Below are positions 53,810 to 62,950 of a DNA stretch of 64,000 bases, in pieces. This DNA is from Burkholderiales bacterium (GTDB taxonomy: Bacteria; Pseudomonadota; Gammaproteobacteria; Burkholderiales; SG8-39): contig JACZJT010000051.1 in assembly GCA_014860445.1 (NCBI GenBank), forward strand, positions 141,219 to 205,218, given 5' to 3'. The position numbers and the translations under genes are program-made. The notes under the pieces were generated by a model. That model was not told the DNA's origin. It did no database searches and worked only from the letters and a program-made list of their open reading frames with translations. Within the stretch, counting starts at the first letter, position 1. Every line of letters starts with the position of its first letter.

Positions 53810-54256
53810 ATGAGTGACCGCATCCTCGGTGCGGCGTGCCTGGTCGCCGGCGCCGGCATGGCCTGGGCCGCGCAGGACTACGCTGCTCCCATCTCGTACG
53901 AGCCCGTCGGCCCGCGGGCGTTTCCGCTACTGCTGGCCGGGCTCATGGCGCTGGCCGGCAGCTGGCTGGTTGCGCGACCCGGGCCTCAAGGCTTCGGTCT
54001 GGCCCGCGAACATTTCAAGACGATCGGGCTGGCAGCAGCGGCGGTGTTCGCCTACGCCGCACTGTTCGAAACCTTCGGCTTCCCGCTCGCCACAACCGTG
54101 ATGGCGCTTCCCGTCGGCATGGCTTTCGGCGGCAGTTGGAAACAGTCGCTGGCCGGCGGTGTCGTGATGGGTTTCGCGTTCTACCTGATGTTCGACAAGC
54201 TGCTCGACGTTGTGCTGCCCACCGGGCTGCTGTCCTTCGTGCTCGGAGGACGCTGA
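53810..54256 (+). CDS. tctB: Tripartite tricarboxylate transporter small membrane subunit
   Basis: A 148-aa protein with four TM helices and the TctB features YEPVGPRAFPLLLAGLM and VVMGFAFYLMFDKLLDVVLP near the C-terminus. It overlaps the tctA start (TGATG). GGAGGAAACC precedes the ATG. Confidence 0.88.
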   Translation: MSDRILGAACLVAGAGMAWAAQDYAAPISYEPVGPRAFPLLLAGLMALAGSWLVARPGPQGFGLAREHFKTIGLAAAAVFAYAALFETFGFPLATTVMALPVGMAFGGSWKQSLAGGVVMGFAFYLMFDKLLDVVLPTGLLSFVLGGR

Positions 54257-55764
54257 TGGACACGCTGCAATTCCTGCTCGGCGGCTTCGCGGTCGCGTTG
54301 ACGCCGCAGAACCTGATGGTGGCCGCGACCGGCGCGTTCATCGGCACCATCGTCGGCATGCTCCCTGGTCTGGGACCGATCAACGGCGTCGCGATCCTGA
54401 TGCCGCTCGCCTTCGCGCTCAAGCTGCCGCCCGAGACGGCGTTGATCCTGCTGGCCGCTGTCTATATGGGATGCGAGTACGGCGGGCGCATCTCGTCAAT
54501 CCTGCTCAATGTGCCGGGCGACGCCGGCGCGATCATGACCGCGCTCGACGGTCACCCGATGGCCAAAAATGGATTGGCCGGGGTGGCGTTGTCAATCTCG
54601 GCCTGGAGTTCGTTCATCGGCGCGCTCATCGCCACCGTCGGTATCGTGCTGTTCGCACCACTGCTGGCGCGCTGGGCGCTGGCCTTCGGCCCGGCCGAGT
54701 ACTTCGCGCTGATGTGCTTTGCATTCGCGTGCATCACCGGGCTGATGGGGGACGCGCCGGTAAAGGCGGCGCTCGCGGCAGTGATCGGTCTGTCGCTTTC
54801 GACCGTGGGTCTGGACTCGAACTCGGGTGTCTACCGTTTCACCGGCGGCGATGTGCACCTATCCGACGGCATCCAGTTCATCGTCGTCGTGATCGGCGTG
54901 TTTTCGGTCAGCGAGATTCTGCTGATGCTCGAACAGCACCGCAGCAGCGCGGGACTGATCCACATCAGCGGGCGCAAGCTGTTCAATCTGAAGGAAATGG
55001 CTTTTACCTGGTGGTGCACGTTGCGCTCTTCCGTGGTCGGCTTCGTCGTCGGCGTGCTGCCGGGTGCTGGCGCGACGATCGCCAGCGCGATGACCTACTC
55101 GATGGAAAAACGCCTCGCCGGCCCCGACGGCCATTTCGGCGACGGCGACATCCGCGGCGTGGCGGCCCCGGAGGCGGCCAACAACGCGTCTGCGGCCGGG
55201 TCCTTCGTGCCGATGCTGACGCTGGGCGTTCCCGGCTCTGGGACGACGGCGGTGATGGTGGGTGCGCTCTCGCTCTACAACATCACCCCCGGCCCGGCAT
55301 TGTTCACGCAGAATCCGACCCTGGTATGGGGCCTGATTGCGTCGCTGTTCATTGCCAACGTGATGCTGCTCGTCATCAACATCCCCATGGTCGGCGTGTT
55401 CACGAAGGTACTGCGGCTGCCCAACTGGGCGCTGGCGCCGGGTATCCTGGCCGTCAGCGCGGTCGGCGTCTTTTCCGTACACGCCACCACCTTCGACCTG
55501 ATGCTGATGTCGGGCCTGGGCATGGTCGGCTACCTGCTGCGCAAGCAGGGCATGCCCATGGCGCCGCTGATCCTCGGTTTCGTGCTTGGCGACCTGATGG
55601 AGCAGAACCTGCGCCGCGCCCTGTCGATCACCAATGGCGAGCTCGGCATCCTGGTCGAGAGCCCGATCTCAATCGGTCTGTGGATCGGCGCTGTGGCGAT
55701 GGTCGTCGTGCCCCCGCTGATGCGCCTGCGCGCCCACCGCATGCAGGCTGCCGATGCGGCCTGA
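54256..55764 (+). CDS. tctA: Tripartite tricarboxylate transporter large permease
   Basis: A 502-aa membrane protein with about twelve TM helices. The TctA signatures MLPGLGPINGVAILMPL and VPGDAGAIMTALDGHPMAKNG-type sequences are near the N-terminus, with a second half repeating GVLPGAGATIASAMTY and LGVPGSGTTAVMVGAL. It starts within the tctB stop. It is the channel of the TctABC system, driven by sodium or proton gradient. Confidence 0.92.
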   Translation: MDTLQFLLGGFAVALTPQNLMVAATGAFIGTIVGMLPGLGPINGVAILMPLAFALKLPPETALILLAAVYMGCEYGGRISSILLNVPGDAGAIMTALDGHPMAKNGLAGVALSISAWSSFIGALIATVGIVLFAPLLARWALAFGPAEYFALMCFAFACITGLMGDAPVKAALAAVIGLSLSTVGLDSNSGVYRFTGGDVHLSDGIQFIVVVIGVFSVSEILLMLEQHRSSAGLIHISGRKLFNLKEMAFTWWCTLRSSVVGFVVGVLPGAGATIASAMTYSMEKRLAGPDGHFGDGDIRGVAAPEAANNASAAGSFVPMLTLGVPGSGTTAVMVGALSLYNITPGPALFTQNPTLVWGLIASLFIANVMLLVINIPMVGVFTKVLRLPNWALAPGILAVSAVGVFSVHATTFDLMLMSGLGMVGYLLRKQGMPMAPLILGFVLGDLMEQNLRRALSITNGELGILVESPISIGLWIGAVAMVVVPPLMRLRAHRMQAADAA

Positions 55765-55766
55765 AC

Positions 55767-55797
55767 CCGGAGAAGCGCATGGATACTGCTTCTCCGG
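55767..55797 (+). terminator. Hairpin after tctA
   Basis: CCGGAGAAGC (55767-55776) and GCTTCTCCGG (55788-55797), perfect 10-bp stem, 11-base loop, no T-run. It ends the tct operon in position. Confidence 0.5.
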
Positions 55798-56026
55798 CCG
55801 ACTGCCCAGCTCGATTCACACACGCGCTTTTACCATCCGCTGGCACCGCGCCGCCGGGAGAAGTTTCCGACTGGCGCTTCCTTGGGTCGTAGTCAGAGCC
55901 GGTATGCCGAGCGCCCGACGATGCCGGTACCTGTTAGCCAATATTCTTGGAGATACGGCAAATTGCTCCGCAAACAAGCGATAATCGGCGCCCCCATGTC
56001 CTTTATTCGTTGATCGACCTCCCAAC

Positions 56027-57463
56027 ATGAGCAATTTGAATCCCGACACCCCCAAGAACAAACTCCAGGCGACCATCATCGTCCTTCTGATCGTCGTCAT
56101 CGGACTGCTGGTGGGCGGCTACTACCTGGCGCCGCGCTTCGAACGGCAGGCGCCGCAGATCAAGCTCCAGGAGGCCGATACGCTCGGCCTCGCGCCCATG
56201 GAGATCGTCGTCAGCGATCCGGGAACCGGCTTGAAGTCGGTGAGCGCGACGCTCTCGATGGGCGGCGCCGAACATGCGCTCGCCACCGAACAGTACGCCC
56301 AGCCGCTCAAGGAGAAAACGTTCAGCGTCGCCTTGGACCCGAAGCTTGCAGGCATCAAGGAAGGGCCCGCGGTCCTGCGCGTCGTCGCGCGCGACGCGTC
56401 GCTGTGGAATTTCTTCAAGGGCAACGAGACGATGATCGAGAAAAATCTGACCATCGATCTCACGCCGCCTACCATCGAACTCATCGCCGACGACCGCTAC
56501 GTCAGCTTCGGCGGCGTCGGCGCGATCGTGTACAAGGCGTCCGCGGATACGGCGACGAGCGGCGTCAAACTCGGCACGCACTATTTCCCGGGTTTCCAGG
56601 GGCAGATCAAGGGGCACCCGGATTATTTCTTCGCCCTGTTCGCGCATGCCTATGACGTGCCGGCGGACGCGAAGGCCCGGCTGGTCGCGACCGACAAGGC
56701 CGGCAACAAGAAGGAAATGGCGCTCGCCTACGAACTCAAGAACGTGAAGTACAAGAAGAGCACCATCGCCGTGCCGGACAATTTCCTGCAGAACAAGGTG
56801 GCGCCGCTGTTGAAGGATGCCGCCGCGCGCCAGGGATCGCCGAAGGACATTTTCATTGCGGTCAACCATGTGCTCAGAAAAGAGAACGAAGACAAGATCG
56901 CCGCGGTCACGTCAAAGGCCACGCCGGTGATGCTGTGGAACGGCGCGTTCACCCAGCTGAGCAATTCAAAGGTCGAAGCCAACTTCGCGGATTCGCGCAC
57001 CTATACCTACAACGGCGAACAGATCGATACCGCCTTTCACCTCGGCTACGACCTGTCCGTCACCAAGCATTATCCGATCGAGGCCTCCAACAGCGGCACG
57101 GTCGCCTTCGCCGACGACCTCGGCATTTACGGCAACGCCGTCATCCTCGATCACGGCCTCGGGCTCTACACGCTCTACGGCCACATGAGTTCCATCGACG
57201 TCAAGGTCGGCGATGCGGTCAAGCAGAGACAGGTCCTCGGCAAGACCGGCGAGACTGGTCTTGCCGCCGGCGATCATCTGCACTTCGGCGTGTATCTGGA
57301 TGGCGTTGCCGTATTGCCGGTGGAGTGGTGGGACGCGAAGTGGATTCGCGACAACATCGAGCCCAAGATCGAGGGCAAGAGCGGCGATGCAATCGCCGAA
57401 GCGCAGCGGCCGAAGGCGCAGCACAAGACGCCGCGCAAAGCGGTGCACAAGCTCCGCCGCTGA
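56027..57463 (+). CDS. M23-family peptidoglycan endopeptidase
   Basis: A 478-aa membrane-anchored protein. A single TM helix (about 14-34) is followed by a long periplasmic part (about 35-320) and a LytM/M23 zinc metallopeptidase domain (about 330-430) with FHLGYDLS (H-x3-D zinc ligands), LYGHMS and GDHLHFGVYLDG (H-x-H). It cleaves peptide cross-links in peptidoglycan or activates amidases. The C-terminal tail is Lys/Arg-rich. It follows a gap of about 230 bp after the tctA hairpin. Confidence 0.9.
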   Translation: MSNLNPDTPKNKLQATIIVLLIVVIGLLVGGYYLAPRFERQAPQIKLQEADTLGLAPMEIVVSDPGTGLKSVSATLSMGGAEHALATEQYAQPLKEKTFSVALDPKLAGIKEGPAVLRVVARDASLWNFFKGNETMIEKNLTIDLTPPTIELIADDRYVSFGGVGAIVYKASADTATSGVKLGTHYFPGFQGQIKGHPDYFFALFAHAYDVPADAKARLVATDKAGNKKEMALAYELKNVKYKKSTIAVPDNFLQNKVAPLLKDAAARQGSPKDIFIAVNHVLRKENEDKIAAVTSKATPVMLWNGAFTQLSNSKVEANFADSRTYTYNGEQIDTAFHLGYDLSVTKHYPIEASNSGTVAFADDLGIYGNAVILDHGLGLYTLYGHMSSIDVKVGDAVKQRQVLGKTGETGLAAGDHLHFGVYLDGVAVLPVEWWDAKWIRDNIEPKIEGKSGDAIAEAQRPKAQHKTPRKAVHKLRR

Positions 57464-57509
57464 GCCGCGCCGGCCGGCTAGCGCCGCGCGCGACGGCTAA
57501 CCTGGCCGG

Positions 57510-57989
57510 CTAGCGCTTCGCTTTGGCCGCTGACTTGACCGGTTTCTTGCCGGCCTTGCCGGTGGCCTTCTTCGCGGCGGTCTTCTTTGTTTTTTTCCTT
57601 GGCACCGGATGGGCGCGCAGCATGCCCGCGGCGATCTTGAATATGTCGGTCTCGGTGATGATGCCGACGAGTTCCTTGCGCTTGTTGAGCACGGGAAGGC
57701 TGCCGATATGGTTGATCACCAGCAACTTGGCGGCCCGCTTCAACTCGGCCTCGGCCTGAACGCAGACCGGCGGGCCGCGCATGATATCGGCAACGGGAAC
57801 TTCGGCTGAACCGAAGTTCGCCGCCGCAAGCAGCAGGTCGCGTTCAGCGACGATGCCGACCACGCGCCCGCCTTCTACGACCGGCAGATGATGAATGCCT
57901 CGGCTGTGCATGAAATCGAACGCCCGGTGAAATTCGGTCTGCGGCGTAATCGAAAGCACCGGCCAGTTCATGTACTGGTCAACCCTCAT
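57510..57989 (-). CDS. CBS-domain pair protein with Lys/Ala-rich C-terminal tail
   Basis: A 159-aa protein from ATG 57987-57989 (AGAGGAG five bases ahead). Two CBS motifs: residues about 3-60 (MNWPVLSITPQTEFHRAFDFM) and 70-125 (MRGPPVCVQAEAELKRAA, LVGIITETDIFKI). CBS pairs bind adenine nucleotides. From residue 130 there is a basic tail with KKTKKTAAKKATGKAG and KSAAKAKR, histone-H1-like, which suggests nucleic-acid contact. Partner unknown. Confidence 0.83.
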   Translation of the reverse strand: MRVDQYMNWPVLSITPQTEFHRAFDFMHSRGIHHLPVVEGGRVVGIVAERDLLLAAANFGSAEVPVADIMRGPPVCVQAEAELKRAAKLLVINHIGSLPVLNKRKELVGIITETDIFKIAAGMLRAHPVPRKKTKKTAAKKATGKAGKKPVKSAAKAKR

Positions 57990-58116
57990 GTTGCTCCTCT
58001 TTGCGTCAGTTGAATGTTGGGCGCCGCCTGAAACGCTTGCCTGTGCGTCGCATAAGTCCGGCATCAATGCCATTTTATACTGGTACCGTCGCCTCGGGGC
58101 GGCGCACCGATCTGCG

Positions 58117-59028
58117 CTATCGCGCCGGCTTGTCGGCTGGCTGGTTCTCCGCGTGGGCGCGGTCGAATTCCCAGACCGCCTCGAAGCCCATCAATCGGCT
58201 GAATGCTTCGAATTCGTAGAGTTCGCCCGCGATTGCCTTGGACGATCCGTCTTTGCGCAGCGCGCCGTATGCGCGTTCGAGGGCCTGGCCTGCGGCCAGA
58301 AACGCAGTGGCGGGAAAGATCGCCAGCTTGAAACCCATTTGAGTCAGTTCCTCGCGGCCGAGCAGGGGCGTGCGCCCGCCTTCGACGTTGTTGATCAGTA
58401 CCGGTTTGTCGAAGTGCTTCGCGATCCGCGCCATTTCTTCCGGCGTTTCCGGCGATTCGACGAACAGGATGTCCGCGCCCGCGCGCTCGTAGGCCTCCAT
58501 CCGGCGCAGCGCCTCGTCCAGGCCCAGGGTGGTGCGCGCGTCGGTGCGCGCGACGATGAGGAAGTCCGCGCTGCTGCGCGCTTCGCAGGCCACGCGCACC
58601 TTGTTCGCCATGTCCTGCATGGCGATGACGCGCCGTCCGGGCGTGTGCCCGCACTTCTTCGGAAACTCCTGGTCTTCGAGCTGTATGCCCGCGACCCCGC
58701 CCGCTTCATAGCCCCTGACCGTATGCGCAACGTTCAGCAGGCCGCCATAGCCTGTGTCGGCATCGGCGATCAACGGCGTGTTCGTCCCCTGCGCGAAGGC
58801 GCCCGCGCGGTTGGCCATGTCGGTGTAGCTCGCCAGGCCGGCATCGGGTAATCCCAGATACGAGGCCACTGCGCCGTAGCCCGTCATGTACAGCGCGTCG
58901 AAACCCATGCGGTCCGCGATGCGCGCGGAAATCATGTCGAAAACGCCGGGTGCCACGATCAAGCCGGGCTCGGAAAGCCGTTGCCGCAATTGCTTGCGTT
59001 TCGTTTCGGCTGCGATGTTTGGATTCAT
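58117..59028 (-). CDS. Isocitrate lyase / PEP mutase-family enzyme
   Basis: A 303-aa TIM-barrel enzyme from ATG 59026-59028 (AGGA ahead). The catalytic loop is FPKKCGHTPGRRVI (KKCGH as in isocitrate lyase-like enzymes); metal-binding DADTGYGG and VARTDAR are present, with GVFDMISARIADRMGFDALY as N-terminal signature. Members act as 2-methylisocitrate lyase, oxaloacetate decarboxylase or carboxyPEP mutase. The sequence alone does not settle which. Confidence 0.85.
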   Translation of the reverse strand: MNPNIAAETKRKQLRQRLSEPGLIVAPGVFDMISARIADRMGFDALYMTGYGAVASYLGLPDAGLASYTDMANRAGAFAQGTNTPLIADADTGYGGLLNVAHTVRGYEAGGVAGIQLEDQEFPKKCGHTPGRRVIAMQDMANKVRVACEARSSADFLIVARTDARTTLGLDEALRRMEAYERAGADILFVESPETPEEMARIAKHFDKPVLINNVEGGRTPLLGREELTQMGFKLAIFPATAFLAAGQALERAYGALRKDGSSKAIAGELYEFEAFSRLMGFEAVWEFDRAHAENQPADKPAR

Positions 59029-59196
59029 GTCGGTCCTGTCTGCGGGGATGATCAGCTCCGATTCTACGTTCGTGTGCATCGCCTTGTCGCGGCCGTTGCA
59101 GCAGACGCTCGGGGGCGCGCGGCGATAATGCGTGTCGATCCGCAGCACGCGGAGCCGGTTCAGCGCTGCCGCCTCCAAAGCGCTAGAATCCCGACC

Positions 59197-60009
59197 ATGC
59201 CGCTAACCAATCTTCCGCATGACATCGAAGTCCTGTTGCGTGAATTGAACCAGGACTTCATGGGCTGGGACGACCCGCCCAAGCGCTTGTTGCGGGCGCT
59301 GAAGCGCAATGAATTCGTGCTTTATGCGCAGCCCATCCAGTCGCTGCGCACAGAGCAGACCTTCCCCATGGCGGAGGTGCTGGTGCGTTTGCAGGACGAC
59401 GAAGCGCTGTTTTTGCCCCCCGGGGGGTTTCTGCCGCTGTTCGAACATTTTCAGATGTCGCCGCAACTCGACCTCTGGGTCGCGCGCCAGTCGGTGGCGC
59501 GCCTGGCGCGAAAGCCGCGCATACCCTGCCTGTGCATCAATCTCTCGAGTCAAACGCTGGGCGACGAGACCTTCATCCGCGAACTACAGTCGGAACTGGC
59601 GCGCGCCAACGTGCCGCCCGCGTCGCTCGTCGTCGAAATCGGCGAGAACGACGTGCTCGACCGGCAGGACCTGGTCAACGCGTTCATCACCTCACTGAGA
59701 GCGGTCGGTTGCCGATTCGCGATCAGCGGATTCGGCCGCCGTTCCGTAGATCTGTCCTCGCTCACGACCATCCGGCCCGACTTCGTCAAGATCGACGGCA
59801 GGATCGTGCGCAGCCTGAATTCCGGACTACCCGCGCAAAAGAAGCTGAGCGCGATGGTGAGCATCGCGAAGGCGGTCGGATTCGAGCTGATCGGAGAATG
59901 CGTAGAAGTGAGCGAGACGCTCGCGCATCTGCGCGAAGCCGGGGTCGATTACGCGCAGGGCTTCGGCATTCAGGTGCCGGCGCCGATCAGCCTGATCATC
60001 GATCATTAG
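59197..60009 (+). CDS. Degenerate EAL-domain protein
   Basis: A 270-aa protein from ATG 59197. The fold of an EAL phosphodiesterase is recognisable (FVLYAQPIQSLRTEQ, CLCINLSSQTL, LVVEIGENDV, PDFVKIDGRIV, AQGFGIQVP), but key residues differ: EAL is EVL, the DDFGTG metal loop is SGFGRR, and the later E-G-V-E is ECVE. It probably lacks c-di-GMP hydrolysis and may be a sensor or scaffold. No GGDEF domain is present. Confidence 0.83.
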   Translation: MPLTNLPHDIEVLLRELNQDFMGWDDPPKRLLRALKRNEFVLYAQPIQSLRTEQTFPMAEVLVRLQDDEALFLPPGGFLPLFEHFQMSPQLDLWVARQSVARLARKPRIPCLCINLSSQTLGDETFIRELQSELARANVPPASLVVEIGENDVLDRQDLVNAFITSLRAVGCRFAISGFGRRSVDLSSLTTIRPDFVKIDGRIVRSLNSGLPAQKKLSAMVSIAKAVGFELIGECVEVSETLAHLREAGVDYAQGFGIQVPAPISLIIDH

Positions 60010-60067
60010 TGTCCCCAACGGTTGCGCGAGCAGGCCGTTGTTTCCGCAGCGCCGTTCCGAAATACGA

Positions 60068-61351
60068 ATGAAAATAGGCATTCAAACCTGGGGCAGCACC
60101 GGCGATATCAATCCGTTCATTGCGCTGGCCGCCGGGCTGGCCGGGGCCGGGCATGAGGTGACCCTGGTCATCACCAGCGCCGAACGCAGGGATTTTTCCG
60201 CGACGGGCGCGCGGCTCGGATTCCGCGTGGTGCAGGCCGGCCATATCGGCGCAAGCGAAGAGGCGCTCAACGATCTCGGCCGCAAGATGTTCGCGATTTC
60301 CAATCCGGTCACGCAGCTCGCAACCATCTTCGAGCGCATGTTCGACCCCGGGGTTGCGGCAATGTATGCGGCCGCGCAGTCGCTCTGCGCAGAGCATGAT
60401 CTGATCATCGGCCATTTCATCGTGCATCCGGCGCAGCTCGCCGCGGAGCAGGCGGGCAAGCCCTATGTGACGGTGGCATTGAACCATGGTGCTATCCCGA
60501 CCCGCTTCGTGCCGCCCTCGCCGCTGCCCGACCTCGGCCGGTGGTGCAACGCCCTGCTGTGGAAGCTGGCGCAGAAGATGATCGACGACATGGTCCTGCC
60601 GTCCATCAACCGTTTGCGCAGCGAGCAGGGCTGCCGGCCGGTGCGCAGTTACCGGCAGGTGTGGGAATCTCCCGCCTGCAATCTGATCGCGGTCAGCCAT
60701 GAGTTTTGTCCGCAATACGCCGATTGGGAAACTTACCAGCAGGTTTGCGGCTACTTCGATCTGCCGGAGGCGGCGAGCGACTGGCGCATGCCCGATGATC
60801 TGGCGCGGTTTCTGGAGCAGGGCGAAGCGCCGGTGTTCATCGGATTCGGCAGCATGATCGGGCTGGCCAGGCCCAATGCCGACCTGGACGAGATCACGAG
60901 GCTGATGCTGGATTCGGCGAGGCTGGCCGGCTGTCGCGCGATCGTCCAGTCGCACTGGGACGTGGTGGCGGCGATGCCCGAAGATGCGCGCATCTACCGG
61001 CTGACTTCCGCCCCGCATACGCAGATATTCCCGCACTGCGCCCTCATCGTGCATCACGCCGGCGCAGGCACCACGCAGACCTCGCTCCTGTGCGGCCGCC
61101 CGTCGGTGGTGGTGGCACATGCGACCGACCAGTTCTTGTGGGGCGGCCAGCTCAGGCGGCTGGGCGTTGCACCCGCGCTGATCAAGCGCCGCAAGGCCAC
61201 CGCGAAAAAAATCGCGGCGGCGATTCAAAAGGTGTTGCGCGCGCCGGCGATGCGAACAGCGGCCGAGGCGGCCGGCCGGAGACTGCGAGCCGAAAATGGG
61301 GTCGCCGCGGCCGTGCGCATCATCGAACAGCGCTTCGATCAGCGATCTTAA
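60068..61351 (+). CDS. Glycosyltransferase, UGT/GT1-like
   Basis: A 427-aa GT-B protein. The N-terminal half starts MKIGIQTWGSTGDINPFIAL, the classic acceptor-side start of UDP-glycosyltransferases with the SxGD variant. The nucleotide-sugar half has VFIGFGSMIGL and FPHCALIVHHAGAGTTQTSL with GRPSVVVAHATDQFLWG, a GT1-type donor motif. The acceptor (sterol, lipid or natural product) is unknown. ATG 60068 was chosen by family start; no clear ribosome-binding site. Confidence 0.86.
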   Translation: MKIGIQTWGSTGDINPFIALAAGLAGAGHEVTLVITSAERRDFSATGARLGFRVVQAGHIGASEEALNDLGRKMFAISNPVTQLATIFERMFDPGVAAMYAAAQSLCAEHDLIIGHFIVHPAQLAAEQAGKPYVTVALNHGAIPTRFVPPSPLPDLGRWCNALLWKLAQKMIDDMVLPSINRLRSEQGCRPVRSYRQVWESPACNLIAVSHEFCPQYADWETYQQVCGYFDLPEAASDWRMPDDLARFLEQGEAPVFIGFGSMIGLARPNADLDEITRLMLDSARLAGCRAIVQSHWDVVAAMPEDARIYRLTSAPHTQIFPHCALIVHHAGAGTTQTSLLCGRPSVVVAHATDQFLWGGQLRRLGVAPALIKRRKATAKKIAAAIQKVLRAPAMRTAAEAAGRRLRAENGVAAAVRIIEQRFDQRS

Positions 61352-61500
61352 ACAGGCCGCGGCGCCGCGGCACGCAATCGGACAAGTCGAACACTCTGGC
61401 AGCCCGGCCCTGTCAGTGCTAGCAACACGTCTGCGAAATCTCATGGTGTAATTTTTCCCGTTACCTGTTCAACGCTCAACGTAACGGAGGATCCGCCGAT

Positions 61501-62178
61501 ATGGAATTTCTGGATGCGATCGAGTCACAGATGGTTTCCAATCGCCTTCCACTGGCTGGCATTTCGATAGCGGGGCTGCCCTGCGCGGACACCCCCCTGG
61601 TTCTGTCCCTGCATTGGCACGGATTCATCGAACATGAAAAAGAGACCGAGGTCGGCCGGCAATACCGCTACGAGTCGATTCCGTCCTCGTGCCTGCAGGT
61701 CAACCGGCGTTGGCGCGAACTGCGCGAGCTCGAGAACGCAGTCATGGACGTTGCGTGGGAACTCGGATCCTGGGACCTCACCCGCCACGAGATGCGCCCC
61801 TGCATGCGGCCCGGTGCGCCCACGCAGGAAGCGGTCGAATGCCATGTGGCGTTTGGGCAGCCGCATCCTTATTTCGACGCGGAGCTTACGCCGGTCTCGG
61901 AAGTGGACGACGCGGACGACTTGCTCGACACGGCCGGGCGCAAGGGCTACCTGCTGTGGCGTTTCCGGCCGGTGCGCGGCGGCATGTGGGAGGATGTCAG
62001 CGAAGATGCCTCATTGCAGCCCGGCGGCTACCGCAACCCGCCCTGCCCGCAAATCAGTTGCGAGTTCGGCGACACGCGTTCTCTGCGCCAACCGCGCAGT
62101 GTCGTCTATCGATTCGGCTACTTTTCGGAAACTGCACGGCAACTCGGGTACCAAAGCACGCTCGTCGCCGGCCGCTGA
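61501..62178 (+). CDS. Hypothetical protein, 225 aa
   Basis: AACGGAGG at 61481-61490 gives a fair ribosome-binding site for the ATG. The protein is soluble and Trp/Arg/Glu-rich (LSLHWHGFIEHEKETEVG, VNRRWRELRELENAV, GYLLWRFRPVRGGMWED). I see no known motif, signal or TM. The coding pattern and GC3 bias are like the core genes, so it is probably native. It ends before a terminator shared with the convergent gene. Confidence 0.7.
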   Translation: MEFLDAIESQMVSNRLPLAGISIAGLPCADTPLVLSLHWHGFIEHEKETEVGRQYRYESIPSSCLQVNRRWRELRELENAVMDVAWELGSWDLTRHEMRPCMRPGAPTQEAVECHVAFGQPHPYFDAELTPVSEVDDADDLLDTAGRKGYLLWRFRPVRGGMWEDVSEDASLQPGGYRNPPCPQISCEFGDTRSLRQPRSVVYRFGYFSETARQLGYQSTLVAGR

Positions 62179-62243
62179 GCGCGGCACGCCGCGACGAATT
62201 TGCGCTTGACGCAAGTGTCCGTCCGCTTGCCCTGCCCAAATGC

Positions 62244-62267
62244 GAAACGGCCCCGAAGGGCCGTTTC
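62244..62267. terminator. Bidirectional terminator hairpin
   Basis: GAAACGGCCC-CGAA-GGGCCGTTTC, perfect 10-bp stem, T/C-rich on the + side and A-rich on the other, between two convergent genes. Confidence 0.8.
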
Positions 62268-62298
62268 CTTGCCATCTGAAGCCAAAACCGCGCGGGTG

Positions 62299-62664
62299 CT
62301 ATTTCCGCGCCGCTTTCACTGCGAAGTAGGCCAGCGTGCCGAAACCGACGAAGGGCAGCGCGATCATGTAGGCCAGGCCGATGAACGGCGCGGCGAAGAA
62401 CAGTGCGACGTTCTTCGCGTGGTGCGCGATGCCGGTCCACCGGGCCGCGATCACCTTCCAGCCGTAGTACGCGGTCAACATGACGCTGACGATCGGCAGC
62501 GCGATGACGAATGCCAGGCCGAGGATCGGGCCGGCGACGAGCATCAGTGCGGTCTTGGTCGCAAGGGTCAGATGCTCGGTGGCGGTGTTGAATTTTTCAG
62601 CGGCGGCTTCCAGTGCGGCGAGTGCCAGTTCGGGGGTATTCATTGTCAGGGTGTTGGTTCTCAT
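62299..62664 (-). CDS. Small membrane protein with two hydrophobic hairpins
   Basis: A 121-aa protein from ATG 62662-62664 (CCGGAGAA ahead). A short amphipathic N-terminus is followed by LMLVAGPILGLAFVIALPIV, MLTAYYGWKVIAA, VALFFAAPFIGLAYMIALPF and FGTLAYFAVK. The two related motifs AGPILGLAFVIALP and AAPFIGLAYMIALP suggest an internal duplication. Function unknown. Confidence 0.75.
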   Translation of the reverse strand: MRTNTLTMNTPELALAALEAAAEKFNTATEHLTLATKTALMLVAGPILGLAFVIALPIVSVMLTAYYGWKVIAARWTGIAHHAKNVALFFAAPFIGLAYMIALPFVGFGTLAYFAVKAARK

Positions 62665-62950
62665 GATGTTCTCCGGTTATTTCGTTTCGATTTTGCTTAC
62701 CCTATCCTGAGCATAGGCCGTGCCAGGTGCGAAGTTTCGCCTGATATTTCTTGGAAACATTCATGTAATCAATCGCGTGCGTCTTACAAATGGAAGCGGC
62801 GCATGGAGGGACCGGTCCCGGCACAATCCCTCGAAGTACGAAATTTCTATGCGGCGCGACGCGCCCCATCTAAAATTTCCCAATGGAATCAGGGAAAACT
62901 GCCGAAGCTGTGATGCGTGCTTTTTGTATGCGCCCGGCGCGCTCCTACCG

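Noticed and set aside
59996-61444. 482-codon frame antisense to the glycosyltransferase
   Set aside because: The forward gene has GT-B motifs at both ends; the reverse frame has none.
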